Of a stretch of DNA of 8,577 nt, positions 1 through 5,475 are shown piece by piece. This stretch comes from an uncultured Clostridia bacterium (GTDB lineage Bacteria; Bacillota; Clostridia; Christensenellales; Borkfalkiaceae): the NCBI GenBank assembly GCA_946637575.1, contig CAMPBJ010000032.1, forward strand, positions 1 to 8,577, in the 5' to 3' direction. The notes below the pieces were generated by a model. It was given only the letters and a program-made list of their open reading frames with translations. It was not told the DNA's origin and made no database searches. A program made the translations under genes and the position numbers. The stretch's first letter is position 1; each line of letters starts with the position of its first letter.

Positions 1-737
1 GGCGGAACTCCCGCTTTTTTTCGGGGTTTATAGTTTTCATCGAGCTTAAACAGTTCCGGGTGCGCCCAAACGTCCGCCGAATCTTCCGCAACGTAAAGCG
101 GAAGGTCGCCGATTATAGATATGCCGTTTTCGTTGGCATACTTCTTTACGGCAAGCCACTCGCTTTCCGCCTTAAAATACAGGAACAAACGGAAGTAATA
201 CTCTTCTTCGTTCTCTTTTTTAAAAGTATCTATCGCCTTTTTATCTCTTTTTAAGTACTCTTTTCCCCAAAGGGTAAAACTCTTTCCGCCGTACTTTTCT
301 TTTAAGGCGGTAAAAAGCGCGTATTCTTCACCCCGTCCGCTCTTAACAAACGCTTTAAACTCTTTGCTTTCCCTATCGAACTTAGAGAACGCCTTCCTTA
401 AAAGCGGAGTTCTTATAGACCTGATATACCTGTAATCGACGTATTTTGAGTCGCTTTCCGAAAATGTGAGGTCGCTTTTATCGATAAGCCCTTCTTTATA
501 AAGGTTTTCGGGGCTTATATAGAGCGGCTCGAAAGAGGCGGACGACACCGAAGAATACGGGGAGTTTGAAAAGCCCGTTTCTACGAGCGGCAATATCTGC
601 CACGCCTTCTGTCCGGCAGCTTTTAAAAAATCTATGAACTTAAAGCAGTCTTCTCCGAAGTCGCCTATCCCGTACTTATTCGGAAGCGAGAACACGGGCA
701 TAAGTATCCCGCTTATTCTGGTTTTTGTTTCTTGCAT
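1..737 (-). CDS. malQ: 4-alpha-glucanotransferase (amylomaltase, GH77), N-terminal half, cut by window edge
   Basis: MalQ is a cytoplasmic enzyme that moves alpha-1,4-glucan chains between maltodextrins in glycogen or maltodextrin metabolism. I translated this frame by hand: about 245 residues are present out of the roughly 490-500 usual for the family, and the reading frame is still open at base 1. Family signatures seen are RISGILMPVFSLPNKYGIGD near residues 7-26, AWQILPLVETGFSNSPYSS near 45-63, and, close to the window edge, GISIIGDLPLYVAEDSADVW followed by an LFKLDE and AGVPP stretch. The catalytic Asp and Glu of GH77 lie further on and are outside the window, so activity cannot be judged. 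The ATG at 735-737 is chosen because family homology begins a few residues after it; its ribosome-binding site is weak (AAGAGA seven bases upstream). It lies 58 bases after purA with a GC-rich hairpin between them. No good promoter of its own was found. Confidence 0.92.
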   Translation of the reverse strand, partial: MQETKTRISGILMPVFSLPNKYGIGDFGEDCFKFIDFLKAAGQKAWQILPLVETGFSNSPYSSVSSASFEPLYISPENLYKEGLIDKSDLTFSESDSKYVDYRYIRSIRTPLLRKAFSKFDRESKEFKAFVKSGRGEEYALFTALKEKYGGKSFTLWGKEYLKRDKKAIDTFKKENEEEYYFRLFLYFKAESEWLAVKKYANENGISIIGDLPLYVAEDSADVWAHPELFKLDENYKPRKKAGVP

Positions 738-768
738 CTTAAAATCTCTTATCCCGTCTTTATAATTT

Positions 769-789
769 CGGGCGGAACAAGTCCGCCCG
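769..789 (-). other. GC-rich 8-bp perfect hairpin between purA and malQ
   Basis: The arms CGGGCGGA and TCCGCCCG pair perfectly around a five-base loop. On the transcribed strand the sequence after the stem is AAATTATAAAG, so there is no U-tract and it is not a standard intrinsic terminator. It could protect the 3' end of purA mRNA, weakly attenuate transcription into malQ, or be a DNA operator in front of malQ. The structure is seen in the sequence; its role is unknown. Confidence 0.5.
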
Positions 790-795
790 TCTAAA

Positions 796-2067
796 CTACA
801 TCTTTATATATTCTTCCCTTTCCGCGCCGACGGATACGTAAGTAATCTTCGCGCCGACGAGCCTTTCGATCTCTTCTAAATACGCTCGCGCGTTTTTCGG
901 AAGGTCTTCGGCTTTTTTGCACTTCGATATGTCCGTTTTCCAGCCTTTGACCGTTTTAAAAAGCGGCTTGCAAAGGTCTAAAACTTCGGGCGTCGGGAAG
1001 TCTTCTATCACCTTTCCGTCGAGTTCGTACGCGTAGCATATCTCGATCTCTTCGTATCTGCTTAAAACGTCGAGTTTAGTAAGCGCGATCTCGTCCGCAC
1101 CCTGAATCCTTATACCGTATCTGCTTGCGACCGCGTCGAACGGTCCGACTCTTCTCGGTCTTCCCGTAGCCGCGCCGTACTCGCCGCCCGCGTCCCTTAA
1201 TTCTTTCGCCTTTTCGCCGAAGTATTCGCATACGAACGGACCTTCGCCGACGCACGAGGAGTACGCCTTCATGATACCTATAGATAAATCGAGTTTAAGG
1301 TTCGGCACGCCCGCGCCTATGGGAGCGTAAGCCGCAATCGAATTTGAAGAACTCGTGTACGGATAAATGCCGAAGTCCACGTCGCGAAGCGCGCCGAGTT
1401 GAGCCTCGAACATTATCTTCTTGCCTTCCTTTTGGGCGTTATTTAAATACAGCCCCGTGTCGCAGATAAAAGGCGTGATCTTTTCGCCGTAGGTTTTAAG
1501 ATAATCTTTGACTTCTTCCAACGTAATCTCTTCCGCGCCGTAGACCTTGCCTAAAAACAGGTTTTTAAACTCAACTATGCCGGCAAGCCTTTCTTCTATT
1601 ATGTCAAGGTGCAAAAGATCGCCCATACGTATCGCCTTTTTAGCGTACTTATCCGAGTACACCGGCGATATTCCGCGACGGGTAGAACCGTACTTTTTGC
1701 CGGCAAGCCTGTCTTCTTCCAGACAGTCCTGCAAAACGTGGTACGGCATACAGATAACCGCGCGGTCGCTTATCTTTAAGTTTTCGGGCGTGATGACGAT
1801 CCCCGCGTTGCGCAGTCTTTCGATCTCGCCGACAAGGTGTTTTAAGTCGACTACCATGCCGTTACCCATTACGTTGACTACCTTTTCGCGAAGTATTCCG
1901 CTGGGAAGAAGGTTTAGTATAAACTTTCCTTTTTCGTTGACTACGGTATGCCCTGCGTTGTTTCCGCCCTGATACCTTACCACAACGTCGTAATCCGAGG
2001 AAAGAAGATCTACCATTCTGCCTTTCCCTTCGTCGCCCCAATTTATTCCGGATATCGCTGTAAGCAT
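796..2067 (-). CDS. purA: Adenylosuccinate synthetase
   Basis: PurA couples GTP hydrolysis to the joining of IMP and aspartate to give adenylosuccinate, the first committed step from IMP to AMP, in the cytoplasm. The 423-residue length is normal. Visible motifs are WGDEGKG at 10-16 (catalytic Asp12), GGNNAGHT at 34-41 (catalytic His40), the IMP-contacting segment YGSTRRGISPVYSDK at 126-140, TGRPRRVGPFD at 301-311, the guanine-binding TKLDVL at 330-335 and VSVGAERE at 411-418. Several differ from the textbook forms: GSTRRGISP instead of GTTxxGIGP, and FEAQLGALRDVDFGIYPYTSS (220-240, canonical FEGAQG...DxDxGTYPxVTSS) is changed. I believe, from memory, that this is a clostridial subtype rather than a damaged enzyme. 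The ATG has a strong Shine-Dalgarno (AAGGAG, six bases upstream), and a near-consensus promoter lies about 28 bases upstream of it. It starts a separate transcription unit after the ymfI-like gene. No PurR box or purine riboswitch was recognised. Confidence 0.97.
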   Translation of the reverse strand: MLTAISGINWGDEGKGRMVDLLSSDYDVVVRYQGGNNAGHTVVNEKGKFILNLLPSGILREKVVNVMGNGMVVDLKHLVGEIERLRNAGIVITPENLKISDRAVICMPYHVLQDCLEEDRLAGKKYGSTRRGISPVYSDKYAKKAIRMGDLLHLDIIEERLAGIVEFKNLFLGKVYGAEEITLEEVKDYLKTYGEKITPFICDTGLYLNNAQKEGKKIMFEAQLGALRDVDFGIYPYTSSSNSIAAYAPIGAGVPNLKLDLSIGIMKAYSSCVGEGPFVCEYFGEKAKELRDAGGEYGAATGRPRRVGPFDAVASRYGIRIQGADEIALTKLDVLSRYEEIEICYAYELDGKVIEDFPTPEVLDLCKPLFKTVKGWKTDISKCKKAEDLPKNARAYLEEIERLVGAKITYVSVGAEREEYIKM

Positions 2068-2078
2068 CTTTTTCTCCT

Positions 2079-2110
2079 TAAGATAATTATATTACATAAA
2101 AATTATCTTA
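2079..2110. promoter_or_regulatory. Inverted repeat overlapping the purA promoter, candidate operator
   Basis: TAAGATAATT (2079-2088) and AATTATCTTA (2101-2110) form a perfect 10-base inverted repeat with a 12-base spacer, so the half-site centres are 22 bases apart, about two helical turns. One arm covers the -10 box and the other lies next to the Shine-Dalgarno. The predicted start of transcription falls between the arms, so the full hairpin would not form in purA mRNA; a DNA-binding dimer is the more natural reading. The arms are A/T-rich, so chance is possible. Confidence 0.45.
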
Positions 2111-2130
2111 TAAATGCACGCTTTTGTCAA
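2102..2130 (-). promoter_or_regulatory. Sigma-A type promoter for purA
   Basis: On the minus strand TTGACA (2125-2130), a perfect -35 box, is followed after exactly 17 bases by GATAAT (2102-2107), a five-of-six match to the -10 box. The start of transcription would be near 2095, leaving a leader of about 28 bases before the purA ATG, too short for a riboswitch. This is the best promoter in the window and marks purA (and perhaps malQ) as a transcription unit distinct from the genes upstream. Confidence 0.8.
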
Positions 2131-2150
2131 CGTCTTAATGATAAGAAAAA

Positions 2151-2170
2151 GTTATACCCCGAGTTATACC
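2151..2170. repeat. Short direct repeat GTTATACC, two copies 12 bases apart
   Basis: GTTATACC occurs at 2151-2158 and again at 2163-2170, spanning the stop codon of the ymfI-like gene and ending about 20 bases upstream of the purA -35 box. The position would suit a regulator binding upstream of the promoter, but eight-base repeats also arise by chance and one copy lies within coding sequence. Confidence 0.25.
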
Positions 2171-2901
2171 GTAAATCCGCCGTCCACGGTGATCGTTTCC
2201 CCCGTGATAAACGACGCGGAATCGGAGACGATAAATGATATTAAAGAGGCGATCTCTTCCGGTTTCCCTATTCTTTTTAAGGGTGTTCTTTCAATTATTT
2301 CGTCCATTTCGGGTTTTGAAAACGCGGAGTTCATCTTGGTGTCGATTACCCCGGGACAGACGCAATTTACCCTTATTCCGCTTTCCGCAACTTCTTTTGC
2401 AAGCGCTTTCGTTAGCCCTATTAGCGCGGCTTTCGACGCGGAATACGCCGTTTCCATACTCGCGCCGACCTTTCCCCAAATTGAAGAAACGTTGACGATA
2501 TTTCCGCTCTTTCGCTCTATCATTTTGGGAAGTACCGCTTTCGTAAGAATAAACGCCGAACGAACGTTAACTGCGAACACTTTGTCCCACTCGTCCGTTT
2601 CCGTATCGGTCAGAAGTTTATATAAGTCGATACCCGCGTTATTTACGAGAACGTCGATATGCTTAAAGGACGAAAATACTTTTTCTAACGCGAACATTAT
2701 CTCCTTTTCGCTCGTAAGATCCGCTTTTAAGGAGATAAGCCTGCATTTTTCCTCTTCCGTAGGCAAATTGTCTTTAAGGTCGTCCAAAGCGCTCCCGTTC
2801 TTATTGTAAAGCGCGACGACGAAGTATCCGTCCTTAATAAAACGCTCGACGATCTTTATTCCGATCCCCCCGCTTGCGCCCGAAACGATTGCAGTTTTCA
2901 T
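2164..2901 (-). CDS. ymfI: Short-chain dehydrogenase, probable EF-P 5-aminopentanone reductase (YmfI-like)
   Basis: This is a classical SDR of 245 residues. It shows the nucleotide-binding SGASGGIG at 7-14, NNAG at 87-90, the active-site Asn112, Ser140, Tyr153 and Lys157 (YSASK), and the PG motif at 183-184. The family is NAD(P)H-dependent. The segments NVSSIWGKVGASMETAYSAS (137-156) and RVNCVCPGVIDTKMN (177-191) resemble, from memory, the YmfI group. In B. subtilis YmfI reduces the 5-aminopentanone group on EF-P to 5-aminopentanol. Lying directly downstream of efp (64 bases) strengthens that reading. The alternative is FabG, the 3-oxoacyl-ACP reductase, but no fatty-acid synthesis genes are nearby. 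The start is supported by TAGGAG five bases before the ATG. A hairpin lies just upstream of that site and may reduce transcription relative to efp. SDR membership is certain; the EF-P role is inferred. Confidence 0.8.
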   Translation of the reverse strand: MKTAIVSGASGGIGIKIVERFIKDGYFVVALYNKNGSALDDLKDNLPTEEEKCRLISLKADLTSEKEIMFALEKVFSSFKHIDVLVNNAGIDLYKLLTDTETDEWDKVFAVNVRSAFILTKAVLPKMIERKSGNIVNVSSIWGKVGASMETAYSASKAALIGLTKALAKEVAESGIRVNCVCPGVIDTKMNSAFSKPEMDEIIERTPLKRIGKPEEIASLISFIVSDSASFITGETITVDGGFTV

Positions 2902-2910
2902 TTCGACTCC

Positions 2911-2942
2911 TAAAAATATGACCGCAAAGTCGTTTTGCGGTC
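2911..2942 (-). terminator. Hairpin with short U-tract between efp and the ymfI-like gene, possible attenuator or leaky terminator
   Basis: GACCGCAAA (2920-2928) and TTTGCGGTC (2934-2942) form a perfect 9-bp stem with a five-base loop. On the minus strand the stem is followed directly by ATATTTTTA and then by the GGAG of the next gene. The tract is interrupted, so termination may be partial. On the plus strand a run of seven T (2949-2955) lies six bases beyond the stem, giving a bidirectional look, though no plus-strand gene is known here. Confidence 0.5.
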
Positions 2943-2965
2943 AAGTGGTTTTTTTATTTGTTTAA

Positions 2966-3532
2966 TTAGCCTTTAACACGTTCCATGTACTCGCCCGTTC
3001 TCGTGTCGATACGGATGAGTTCGCCTTCGTTTACGAACATAGGAACTTGAATCTTCGCGCCGGTCTCTAAAACGGCGTCTTTCATCGCGTTGGTCGCGGT
3101 GTTGCCCTTAACCGAAGGATCCGCTTCGGTTACCCTTAAAGTAACGAAGTTGTCGCACTCTACGGAGAACGCAGAGCCCTTGTAGAACTTAACTACGACG
3201 TGGTCGTTTTCTTTGATGTATTTTAACGCGTCTTCCACCTGATCGTGATCTAAGGGGGTTAAGTTGAACTCGTCGTCCATAAAGTAATAAAGTTCGCCGT
3301 CGTTATAAGAATAGGTCATATTCTTGGTTTCGATGGTCGCTTCGGTTATCTTTTCGGTCGGGTTCCACGTCTTCTCCAAAACTTTGCCGTCGATAACGTT
3401 CTTCATCTTCGTTCTGACGAAAGCCGCGCCCTTGCCCGGTTTAACGTGTTGGAAATCAACTATCGTCCAAACCGAACCTTCGTACTCGAAAGTTACGCCC
3501 TTCCTGAAATCACCTGCTGTCCCTGCCGCCAT
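2966..3532 (-). CDS. efp: Elongation factor P
   Basis: EF-P binds between the P and E sites of stalled ribosomes and helps form peptide bonds at consecutive prolines. At 188 residues it has the normal three-domain layout: a KOW-like N-terminal domain (about 1-65), a central OB domain (about 70-130) and a C-terminal OB domain (about 132-187). The conserved loop [14 protein letters not shown] spans 29-42 and its tip residue, the one modified after translation, is Lys34. The PGKG context is like that of B. subtilis EF-P, whose lysine carries 5-aminopentanol. No EpmA or EpmB gene is seen in the window, while a YmfI-like reductase follows. The N-terminus is about two residues longer than in B. subtilis. 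The start has AAAAGGAG nine bases upstream, set in the loop of an A/T inverted repeat. The pepP stop is 28 bases upstream, the classical pepP-efp pairing. Confidence 0.98.
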   Translation of the reverse strand: MAAGTAGDFRKGVTFEYEGSVWTIVDFQHVKPGKGAAFVRTKMKNVIDGKVLEKTWNPTEKITEATIETKNMTYSYNDGELYYFMDDEFNLTPLDHDQVEDALKYIKENDHVVVKFYKGSAFSVECDNFVTLRVTEADPSVKGNTATNAMKDAVLETGAKIQVPMFVNEGELIRIDTRTGEYMERVKG

Positions 3533-3553
3533 AATTAAAATCTCCTTTTAATT
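3533..3553 (-). promoter_or_regulatory. Inverted repeat holding the efp ribosome-binding site in its loop
   Basis: On the transcribed strand AATTAAAA, the loop GGAGA and TTTTAATT are followed at once by the efp ATG. The 8-bp stem is all A-U and so weak, but it presents the Shine-Dalgarno in a loop beside the start codon. It could leave the site accessible, bring it nearer the start codon, or respond to temperature. Seen in the sequence; function inferred. Confidence 0.45.
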
Positions 3554-3560
3554 CTTTTTC

Positions 3561-4592
3561 TTATTTTAATATAACCAACTTTTTCTCGTCGGTAAAAAAC
3601 CTCTTTACCTTTCCGCCGCCTATAAAGACGGTGTCTTCTATTCTCACGCCGAACTTATAGTCTAAATACGCGCCCGGCTCGACCGTGAACACGTTGCCGT
3701 CTCTTAAAACGTACTCGCACTTTTTGGATATATACGGGAACTCGTGTATCTCTAATCCTACCCCGTGCCCCAAAGAGTGCGTGAAACTATCTCCGTACCC
3801 TTTTATCTTTAACTCTTCTCTTGCGATCCCGTCGGCGTCTTTTGCCGTCATACCCGCGACGATCTTTTCTTCCGCAAGTTCGTTTGCGGAAAGCACCGCG
3901 TTATAAACTCTCTTAAATTCGTCGGACGGCGTTCCGTAGAACACGGTCCGCGTAAAATCGGACGCATACCCTTTATAAAACACGCCTGCGTCAATAAGAA
4001 CGGGTTCGTTTTTCCTTAATTTCGTTTCCCCCGTTTCGTGATGAGGAACGGCTGTGTTTTCTCCGAAAGCGACGATCGTTTCAAACGACTGCCCTTCCGC
4101 ACCGAGAAGAGAACACTCACTTTCGAGCGCGGCTCTTATCTCCGTTTCGGTAACCCCTTCCCTGATTTTCGGGAGAGTTTTATAGAACGCTTGTTCTATT
4201 ATCTCGCACGCCTTTTTTATTTTCGCAAGTTCGTCAGAAGTCTTTACCGCGCGCGTTTCGTCCAAAATCGGTTTCGCGTTTTCGATAGGGAGACCTAATC
4301 CCTTATACTTTTCGTACTCCTCCACCGTCGTTACCGAATAATCGACGAGAAGTTTTTCGGTTTTGTTTTCTTCTAAAACGCGCTTTACGTCCGCTAAACT
4401 CTCGAACGGTACCGTCTTAACGTCCGTTCCTTTAAGTTTGTCGCAAAGTAGTAGGTAATATCTTCTGTCCGCAAAATAGATCTTGTTTTCTCCGACTAAA
4501 AGTATCCCTTCGGCAAGATCCACGCCCGAAAAATACCTGCGCGTCGCCCTGTCGGTTAAAAGGAAAGCGGAGAAATTACGTTCGTTTTTCAT
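3561..4592 (-). CDS. pepP: M24 family Xaa-Pro aminopeptidase
   Basis: The protein belongs to the creatinase/aminopeptidase P family, cytoplasmic two-metal peptidases that remove the N-terminal residue before proline. Of its 343 residues, about 1-125 form the creatinase-like N-terminal domain and the rest the pita-bread catalytic domain. The five metal ligands are all present: Asp201 (LIDAG), Asp212 (ASDFTRT), His276 (SLGHGVGLEIHE), Glu305 (FTVEPG) and Glu319 (VRIEDT), with the active-site histidines at 184-185 and 283. It is therefore expected to be active. The start is set by homology, since an in-frame TAA lies just upstream. The only Shine-Dalgarno (GGAG) is 24 bases away, which suits a small upstream ORF overlapping this start better than direct initiation. 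It precedes efp as in many Bacillota (yqhT-efp in B. subtilis). Prolidase activity on dipeptides is the main alternative. Confidence 0.9.
   Translation of the reverse strand: MKNERNFSAFLLTDRATRRYFSGVDLAEGILLVGENKIYFADRRYYLLLCDKLKGTDVKTVPFESLADVKRVLEENKTEKLLVDYSVTTVEEYEKYKGLGLPIENAKPILDETRAVKTSDELAKIKKACEIIEQAFYKTLPKIREGVTETEIRAALESECSLLGAEGQSFETIVAFGENTAVPHHETGETKLRKNEPVLIDAGVFYKGYASDFTRTVFYGTPSDEFKRVYNAVLSANELAEEKIVAGMTAKDADGIAREELKIKGYGDSFTHSLGHGVGLEIHEFPYISKKCEYVLRDGNVFTVEPGAYLDYKFGVRIEDTVFIGGGKVKRFFTDEKKLVILK
3568..3596 (-). promoter_or_regulatory. Possible internal promoter for efp
   Basis: On the minus strand TTTACC (3591-3596, four of six to TTGACA) and TATATT (3568-3573, five of six to TATAAT) are 17 bases apart, inside the 3' end of pepP. 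Transcription would begin near 3561 and give a leader of about 30 bases containing the efp hairpin. A match of this quality can occur by chance in A/T-rich sequence. Confidence 0.3.
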
Positions 4593-4606
4593 AAAACAAT
4601 ATTCAT
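4589..4606 (-). CDS. Candidate five-codon leader ORF (MNIVL) coupled to pepP
   Basis: In the 37-base gap after the TIM-barrel gene, GGAG (4617-4620 on the complement) lies ten bases before an ATG that opens MNIVL and a stop. Its TGA overlaps the pepP ATG in an ATGA arrangement. The pepP start itself has no closer Shine-Dalgarno; the GGAG is 24 bases from it. A ribosome ending here could restart on pepP. So short an ORF cannot be shown to be real by sequence alone. Confidence 0.35.
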   Translation of the reverse strand: MNIVL

Positions 4607-4629
4607 TTTACCAAATCTCCGCGTAAAAG

Positions 4630-5475
4630 TCAATACGGGAAACAGGCTTTTTTCATTTTAAGCGCGTCCAGATCCTGCGTTCCCGCAGATTCGCAAAGCA
4701 CGTGCGGGGTAAGAGAGAGTTCTTTTATCGCGGCGACCATATCGAGCGGGTTCGGTCCGAATATTTCGTCCTCGAAAGTAAGGTGCCTTATCTCGCCCCT
4801 TTCCCCGTATTCGATCTTGGAAAAATGGACGTGAAAGTCTTTCATCTTTTCATAACCCAACTTATCTATCATATAAGACAAACGGTCGGTAAACGCTTTC
4901 GGCGAACTTAAACTCCCCCGCTCTCGCGCGTTGACGTGTCCGAAGTCCACGCACGGCACGAAGACTTTATCTATCGCGCAGAAGTCGGTTATCTCTTCCA
5001 CCGTGCCTATCTGCCCGAGTTTTCCCATCGTTTCGGGGCAGAACTTAATATCTTCGAGTCCGTTTTCGTATATTAGTTCGCAAAGCCTATATAGTCTCTT
5101 TTTCGTAAGTTCCACGGCGGCGGATCTATCCAGTTTTCCCACGCTTGCGGGGTGGAAGACGACTCTGTTTCCGCCCATCGCCTTTACCACCCTTGCGGAG
5201 TCTAAAACGTAGCCGTAACTTTTTTCCGCGTTTTCTTCTTCGGGGTTAGCAAAGTTGACGTAGTACGGCGCGTGAACGCTTATTTCAACGCCCGCGTCTA
5301 TAAAAGCGCGCTTTATCGACTCCGCTTTTTTCTCCGTCATCCTTACCCCGCGCCCGAACGAGTACTCGAAAAGGTCAAGCCCCAAATCTTTTACCCATTT
5401 TGCGGAGTCTTCGGACTTAGATAGTCCCGCGTTGTAGAACGCCTCCGAATTACCGCTCGGTCCGAATTTCGTCAT
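4630..5475 (-). CDS. Endonuclease IV-like / xylose isomerase-like TIM-barrel protein
   Basis: The 281 residues match the AP-endonuclease family 2 fold. Metal ligands comparable to those of E. coli Nfo can be lined up in order: His68 (SVHAPYY), His108 (VVFHP), Glu148 (PETMGK), Asp177 and His180 (VDFGH), His215 (HVHFSK), His231 (EIRH) and Glu262 (LCESAG). The Nfo aspartate two residues before the penultimate histidine (Asp229) aligns here with Ile229, so the third-metal site is altered. Nfo nicks DNA at abasic sites; this protein may do that, or act on another phosphoester or sugar substrate. From memory, HVHFSKIE followed by RHLTFED is a pattern of a clostridial subgroup often labelled only TIM-barrel protein. 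It has no signal peptide. The start overlaps ribF by 26 bases and has AAGGAG eight bases upstream, so it is probably co-expressed with ribF. It occupies the place where rpsO is often found. Confidence 0.78.
   Translation of the reverse strand: MTKFGPSGNSEAFYNAGLSKSEDSAKWVKDLGLDLFEYSFGRGVRMTEKKAESIKRAFIDAGVEISVHAPYYVNFANPEEENAEKSYGYVLDSARVVKAMGGNRVVFHPASVGKLDRSAAVELTKKRLYRLCELIYENGLEDIKFCPETMGKLGQIGTVEEITDFCAIDKVFVPCVDFGHVNARERGSLSSPKAFTDRLSYMIDKLGYEKMKDFHVHFSKIEYGERGEIRHLTFEDEIFGPNPLDMVAAIKELSLTPHVLCESAGTQDLDALKMKKACFPY

Noticed and set aside
60..254. Plus-strand open frame of 64 codons at the left edge
   Set aside because: The minus strand here encodes conserved MalQ sequence (GDLPLYVAEDSADVW region), so this frame is a shadow.
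738..795. Promoter for malQ using TATAAA near 761-766
   Set aside because: No acceptable -35 box lies 16-18 bases upstream; the region there is the GC-rich stem.
755..800. Standard intrinsic terminator after purA
   Set aside because: The hairpin is strong, but the bases after it on the minus strand are AAATTATAAAG, not a U-tract.
1547..1972. Plus-strand open frame of 141 codons inside purA
   Set aside because: It lies opposite conserved purA motifs and its translation resembles no protein family; it is a by-product of purA codon use.
2079..2093. Fur or PerR box at the purA promoter
   Set aside because: Half-sites resemble GATAAT/ATTATC, but the 12-base spacing does not fit the 7-1-7 layout and the contiguous match is poor.
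2068..2163. Purine riboswitch or PurR box before purA
   Set aside because: The predicted leader is only about 28 bases, too short for an aptamer, and no PurR-box-like sequence was found.
2114..2809. Plus-strand open frame of 231 codons opposite the ymfI-like gene
   Set aside because: It is fully antisense to a gene with clear SDR motifs, its product is a low-complexity Ser/Phe/Ile-rich sequence without family features, and no plausible ribosome-binding site precedes it.
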